Shown piece after piece: positions 58,335-64,000 of a DNA stretch of 64,000 nucleotides. Position numbers and translations under genes: made by a program. Origin of the DNA: Gorsachius magnificus (taxonomy: Eukaryota; Chordata; Aves; Pelecaniformes; Ardeidae). Positions within the stretch are counted from its first letter, which is position 1. The number at the start of each line of letters is the position of its first letter. Where the stretch lies: contig CM067084.1 of NCBI GenBank assembly GCA_034008185.1, positions 16,388,385 to 16,452,384 of the forward strand, read 5' to 3'. The notes below the pieces were generated by a model. The model saw only the letters and a list, made by a program, of their open reading frames with translations, searched no databases and was not told where the DNA came from.

Positions 58335-61081
58335 TCAGGAAAAACTGAGACGAGGCAGGCTGAAGTCACTTTCTTCCATTCTGCTGGAGGATACCCCCAT
58401 TTCTGCATTCCTGTAAAATATGCGATATATAACATTCTTGATGATGGGACTGTATTACGCGGTCAGACACTTCATCCACTTTGTCCTACATTTTCTGTTA
58501 TTGAAGTGACTTGGCTGAAAATATGAGAAAGTCAGATCTGTGCATATTTTGGTTTTTATTTTCTTAGTAAAATAAGTGAAATAAGAAAAAACTCCTTCAG
58601 TTTGCCTGATCTAAAAATGAACAGCCACCCTTCTCCACGTTGTGAGCAGCAGCACACCATTCTCTCAAGACTGGCCAGCACTTAAGATGAACTGTAGATG
58701 ATGATTCATTAAAGCACTCCTTAACTTTGAGTCTTTGGAAAGGCTTAAATGGTCTGCATGAATACTAACCAGCTTCTAGGAAATTAAGAGAAGGCTGAAG
58801 GAAGGGAGAAAGAAAGTGTTTAAGATGGGAGATTTCAATGCATTTAAGGTGCGTTATTTTGTTGTCTGTTTCACTCCAGGGCACTATTTCCGAGGCATTA
58901 ATACAGGTTCATAATCACATTCACTCCGAGTTGAACTGAACTTTGAAAAAAGGCATGGACCAGAAGCTAAACTGGACAAGAGTCTACACAGCATATACAA
59001 CAGGGGCATGAGATATACCAAATGTGTCTCCCCCCTCAGTCCTCCCACAATAATCCATCAGGCTTCTCGTGCCTTATGGCTCCCATACAACCACTTTGAT
59101 GTAATGAAGCAAAAGCAGAAATCTGACAGACCACAAGAAGTCCTCCCACTTTGGTTACTGCTCCTCTTCCTTCCCTGACATGGGAAATTTGGGGGTTTCT
59201 CCTAGTGATACCGCACATCTGGTTTGCTGCCAGAAGAGTGCCATGGCAACAGTGTGAGGAAGTGATCTGACAGCAAGCCACAGCAGCAAGCACCGCTCAT
59301 ACGGGTTTATAAAACTGAAAGCAGCATACTTAGAAGCTCATACCCTGGAGCACTGCCATGGTTCAGTTCTACACATGCTCAGATTATGCACTGAGGTTTT
59401 GACTGAGAAACCACAGCACAGCCCTCATCCTACATCCTACCCTTTTATCGGAAACCCCCAAATGTTTCTACAGAGACTGAGGCCTGGTTTCTTTTTCAGC
59501 ATCTTTGGTTATAAGTACAGCACAGAATCAATAGAAAAGGTCTTCTTATCAGCCCATACCACCAATCTTTACCCTTTTTTCCCCCTGAGGCACCAAAAGT
59601 ACCCTCTTCCTCAAGCATAACCAGGAACCTTGATATTTGTCTTTATTTGTTTAAATAAGTTTGTGGAGAATGAAGGGAGAATATGGGTTCTCCTCTTCCC
59701 TATGCTTTTCTCCATGTCCTGTCCTTGTGTTTAGGTGGTACAGGACATGCTAGTCAAATAACTCCTGTGACTTATGTGTTTACAAACCAGCCAAATAACT
59801 TTTCTACATCAGGAGCAATTGCAGTATGACTCACCGATGGCTAATCACAGCACACTGTTGTGGCAATAACTGCTACGTGAGCATCTCCAAAAGATAATTG
59901 CCCCTTCCAGTACTTGGCTTTCTGTGTAACCACACACACTCATCACCCTGCCCACATGGCACCTCTTTCTAAATGGTATGGCGCTTGGAATACAATCACA
60001 TCCTTCATTCTTGTAATGAGCAATAGTAGGCAAAATGTCCCTGCTTCATTTTTCATCCAGAGTTGCTGATGACTTATCTGTGTTTTTATTTCAAGGAAGG
60101 TTTGAACCCAACACTTAAGAGAACATTGTGAGTATCGTAACACAGTACGAGAACAAATGACACTTGGGAAATGCTGCTGAAAACCTGTGATTTAATTTGC
60201 ACTGGTGTTATTTTTCTTCATTAAATTCACAAGCAGTTGCATGGAAGAGAAAAACACACCTGAATCTAGTTATTTAGTAAGAAGAGCAGAGTCTTTTCAC
60301 TGTAATGCTTCATTACAATGCAAGAGCTTCCTGAACTGCAAAAACCATGTCTGATTCTGGACACTGCTCTCCATGAGAACATCAAGAATAAATCAGCTAA
60401 GTCTCATGATTCACTGATTCTTGGAAGCCTTTGCCATCAGAAAAGGAGATGACAGAATTTTGTTTTTAGGAATATCACAGGGGGTATGAAGATGTTTGCA
60501 CTGGCAAAGTAATAATAAAAATTAAAAAGTAATAATGTTTGGAAAATGGCAGCGATCATTCCAGTAAAGTGTGGTTAATTTTTTCTTGATCACAAATACA
60601 GCTGACTTCAATATATCTTATTGAAACTGTTGGTTTAAGAATAACATATACCTGCAAGGAACTCATTCACCCTGTTCTCCTTTTCCCAAAAGAGAAATTA
60701 GTTACTGTTTCTAACATCTATGGATTCAAATTTCTATGGATACCCAACATGAAGTTTCTTTTAAAGCATAAGGAAGAGGGGAGAGAAAGAGACATAGGAC
60801 TGGAGATCCAGAGCTTCAGTTAATGATGCAAAATTTTTGGTTTATAGATTCAGACATTTCTCAATAATTCTTTTGTAGTATTGCCTAACAGTAGACTTTA
60901 TATGACATTAATCCCAAACTACTCCGATACAAGAGGATAAACCTCATCTGAAAGTTGGGAAACATGATTCATGTTTTCCTCATAAGTGCAGAGCTGAAGT
61001 TGCCATGAGTAACAGGAAGTTTAAAACAGCTTTGACTGGGCATTTAAGCTTTTAACCACTAAGATGAGCTGAGACTAGTAG
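58335..61081. other. Unique noncoding stretch, with a possible terminal exon at 58880
   Basis: A good acceptor (TTGTCTGTTTCACTCCAG|) at 58879 is followed by 19 open codons and TGA at 58937-58939, in the phase left by candidate exon B. No polyadenylation signal is close behind, so I do not call it as a feature. The rest contains no recognised element. Confidence 0.4.
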
Positions 61082-61410
61082 TGTCCTGGCTTCAGCTGGG
61101 ATAGAGTTAATTTTCTTTCTAATAGCTGGTATAGTGCTATGTTTTGGATTTAGGATGAAAATAATGTTGATAACATGGATGTTTTGGTTGTTGCTGAGCA
61201 GTGCTTACACACAGTCAAGGCCTTTTCGTGCTCCTCGCCCGACCCCACCACCAAGGAGGCTGGGGTGCACAAGAAGCTGAGTGGGAGCACAGCTGGGACA
61301 GCTGACCCCAGGGGTATTCCATACCATATGACATCATGCTCAGCATATAAATATGGGGGAAGAAGGAAGGGCAGGACATTTGGAGTGATGGCATTTGTCT
61401 TCCCTGGGGT
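61082..61410 (+). mobile_element. Endogenous retrovirus LTR, truncated (same family as the 22-kb copy)
   Basis: A plus-strand LTR beginning TGTCCTGG and continuing GCTGGGATAGAGTTAATTTTC, ATGTTTTGG, the CTGAGCAGTGCTTACAC block, AGTCAAGGCCTTTTCG, GGTGCACAAGAAGC and CAGCTGACCCC. It then has a well-kept TATA box, TATAAATA at 61346-61353. Similarity to the 22-kb LTR in reverse complement holds through GTGATGGCATTTGTCTTCCC and fades near 61410, so the R-U5 half with the polyadenylation signal is missing or scrambled. The core-promoter part is better preserved than in the other copy. No internal retroviral sequence adjoins it. Confidence 0.85.
61346..61353 (+). promoter_or_regulatory. TATA box of the truncated LTR
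   Basis: TATAAATA lies in the position of the LTR core promoter, preceded by TGACATCATG, which resembles a CRE/AP-1-type site. In the reverse-oriented copy at 22 kb the corresponding element has decayed to CATAAA. Activity is not known. Confidence 0.5.
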
Positions 61411-64000
61411 TCAGCTATGACAAGTAGTTAACAAGAAGCCTGGCATCACTTATGAGCTGAGAATTCAGTGAATATTTTCTGAACTGAAAGCAGTTAAAAT
61501 GGATGATATTGCCCTTCATCCAGATGGCATAAACATAAAGAGGCTGAAGAAATGGCAACTTAGCTGATATCAGTATAGTAAGGGACAATTCTTCTGTGTT
61601 CAAAAATTATGTTTGAGCTAGACCTGGTCAGAAAATTTTGATAAAATTTTTATTCACTGGAAAAATACCAGTTAAAAACCGCCAAACATTTCAAAGAAGT
61701 GTGCTGATTTCAGGAAGAACTCATTTTTACAAGAATATTTTAAAAAGTTTTTTCAGCCTCCACAGAACAATTAATTTTCTAGTTTGAAGTTTTATAAAAG
61801 TTTCCCTAGTGTTCTCCACCTCCATCCTTCACAACACAAGTGTTCCTTAGTATCTGACTGCTTTAAAAGCAAACACAGGAGTCCTTGTCTTTACTTGCCT
61901 TTCAACAATGCCTATATATCCCTTCTCCATTTTGTCACCAGTCTCACTACCTAAAGAACCTTCTGCAAAAATAAGTGTCTCAAGATATGGCTTCTGAAAG
62001 ATGCCGCACAAGATCAGTTACATAGTTTTGACTCAAGTCCACGTTGTGACAGCAGAAAGGAGTTTCAAACAGGAAAATTACTTTGTACAAGCTCTCCTTG
62101 AGAATGAAAGCCAAAAGCATACATTATACACATTTCAAAATAATATATTGTTCTCTCTGAACCTTCCCCTTTAAAGAATATGCAAAAGATGAAGTGAAAG
62201 AAACATGAGAAAAAAAAAGAATGTGAGACAGAAAGATCGTGAGAGAGGTTACTCTCATAGCACTTTTGATCTGGCTGACACAGAGAGGTAATAAAAATTT
62301 ATAAGAAGCCTGTTCTTGCTCAATTTCCAGGACAAAAACATCTGGATATCTATCCAAAGCTGGCTCAGCCTTGACATTTTTTGATCCCAAGTGCCCTGTT
62401 TCTTTGTAACCAAAGGTATTGTGTAGTATTCACAGAAATGCACACATTTCCCAGTGGGTTTTGGTGTAGCCTGATCAGAGTGGAATGGGATGAAAAATAA
62501 AAGCTAGAACAATCCTGGAAACTAAACACAAATGAAAAAACCACCCCAACCAACCCATGACAGGAAGAGTTAAAACCTTACCATTTGTAATAAACACATA
62601 GTTCATTATTTATACAGCTCTGCATGCACGCTGTACACAGTGTTTGCTTTGCACTCTCAGCATTAGAACCATCAAATAGTGTTATCAATACACTTAGGCA
62701 ATTTTAAAAAGTGGGATTTTGTTATACAAATGAAAGTGAGGAATGTGATATGTCTCAAACCAATGAAAGCTACAAAGCCAAAATCAACATTGTCTGGAGA
62801 AGAGTATGTAGGAGGAGGGAATTTCAGAAGCGCCCATGTAGGATGTTTGTAACACACCTCAACTGACTAATTATGCCTTGCACATGCCACACCTCTTTTT
62901 ATTTAATGATAAAATCAAGAAGATAAATGTATGTTCCATATATACATATGTTTACAATTTAGAGGACATGGAGCTAAACAATGTCTTAACAGCACCTGAT
63001 GTATGCAATTGCATTGCTGTAATACTCTGAGCTTTTATTACAGAAAAAGCTCCATTCTACTACCTGCTGCACTAATATAGAATAAAAGAAATTAACTAAA
63101 GGAAACTTTACTTTGGTAGAACTATTATAGGAACCCTGGTGTATTTTAAGTTAGTATATCAAATATACTCACAGTTCTTGATCTCATGCTGCTGGACAGC
63201 AGAGTCATATTTTGTTCTGACCACTGAGCTGAAATTTTCATAGTTATTTTTCCTCATGTTATGTTCTCCAAGCCAGTCTAAGAATCATGATAGTATGGCC
63301 TAAGATTTAGAGATGCTGAGCATGGATAACTTGCACCTCCAATATAATTCTGAAAAGTTCATCCCATGTGATATTAGGTCATTTAATCAAGATACCCAAT
63401 ATGAACTTTCAAGTTCAATTTTAATTGACCATCTACTGAAAGTTTGACCTGCTTAATTTCAGCTTCAATTAAAATCTATTTGATATCACTGTAAATCCAG
63501 AAATAGTGCTACTTCACGTAATCTGTGCCAATGAGACTGCAACCAGGATCCATCTTGGATTCCATTGAGAGAGGTACTGTTCTGTTTCAAACAGTACTTC
63601 AGTTTTCACTCTTTAGCCATAAAGACACACATTACTATATATTATTTACACATTTCTATTTGCTGTGTCTCATAGCTATAAACTTTCCTAACACTGGATT
63701 TATTCAATAATGAAGGAAACTGAGAAAGCAATGAATTATAGCAACATTTTCACATAGCGCGTAAGTCACCTTATAATAAATAAAATGGAAAGCCAAAGAC
63801 TACTGAAGATAGAAAAATCATACAACATCATCCAAAGTTTATATTGGTGACTAGAATCCACTTAATTTCAGAAAGATTTGGATTAGGCTATCTGGCTAGC
63901 TTCCAAGTAACTTTTTATATACAGGGAAAGCAGCAATTACATAGCCAGCAAGTGTGGAGTTTGCACACATATTCACTTTGGTATGCTCGTATTGAAGACT
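61411..64000. other. Unique noncoding stretch to the end of the window
   Basis: AT-rich, with no repeat family, RNA gene or exon recognised. Overlapping minus-strand open frames of 60-88 codons at 62.1-62.6 kb have no domain and no splice support. Confidence 0.5.

Noticed and set aside
1..64000. Search for CRISPR arrays, tRNA or rRNA genes, operons or prophage
   Set aside because: None seen. The repeats identify vertebrate (bird) nuclear DNA, and no tRNA-like A/B box pair or rRNA sequence was noticed by eye.

Overview
This window is nuclear DNA from a bird, probably a member of Neoaves. The evidence is the repeats. Seven pieces of the avian LINE CR1 are scattered through it, in both orientations and of very different ages. 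Two copies of one endogenous-retrovirus LTR family lie near 22 kb and 61 kb. I recognise that LTR from bird genomes by familiarity, not by a search. The rest is AT-rich by eye, poor in CpG, full of stop codons, and contains no CpG island. I recognise no complete protein-coding gene, tRNA, rRNA, snoRNA, CRISPR array or bacterial-type feature. The window reads as a gene desert or the inside of one or more very long introns.

Layout, left to right. 1-18.26 kb: mostly unique noncoding DNA with a CR1 3' stub at 1.56 kb, a CR1 reverse-transcriptase fragment at 6.3-6.8 kb, and a possible old LTR-like module at 13.6-13.77 kb. 18.26-19.2 kb: a CR1 tail stub followed at once by a diverged tandem array. 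Its units are about 150-176 bp, and most carry a degenerate telomere-like CCCTAA motif. 19.2-22 kb: unique DNA. 22.0-22.96 kb: a minus-strand endogenous-retrovirus 3' LTR with a remnant of internal sequence. 23.5-23.8 kb: an internally deleted CR1. 23.8-37 kb: unique DNA with an AT-rich island at 29.8 kb, a minus-strand zinc-binding-like motif next to a good splice donor at 30.6 kb, and an A/C-rich tract at 31.4 kb. 37.0-41.2 kb: a CR1 cluster, with one ancient copy, one relatively young plus-strand copy that keeps an open C-terminal frame, and one minus-strand copy. 41.2-55 kb: unique DNA with a few exon-like segments of low confidence. 55.0-58.9 kb: a near-identical 217-bp direct duplication flanks the best candidate exons in the window (56.93-57.34 kb, plus strand). 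61.08-61.41 kb: a truncated plus-strand LTR of the same family as the 22-kb copy. The remainder is unique DNA.

No pathway or operon can be described. The points most worth checking are the telomere-like tandem array, the 217-bp duplication (one mismatch in 217), and the two phase-compatible candidate exons between the duplicate copies. The many short open frames elsewhere are about what AT-rich random sequence gives, and I leave them out unless something beyond length supports them.
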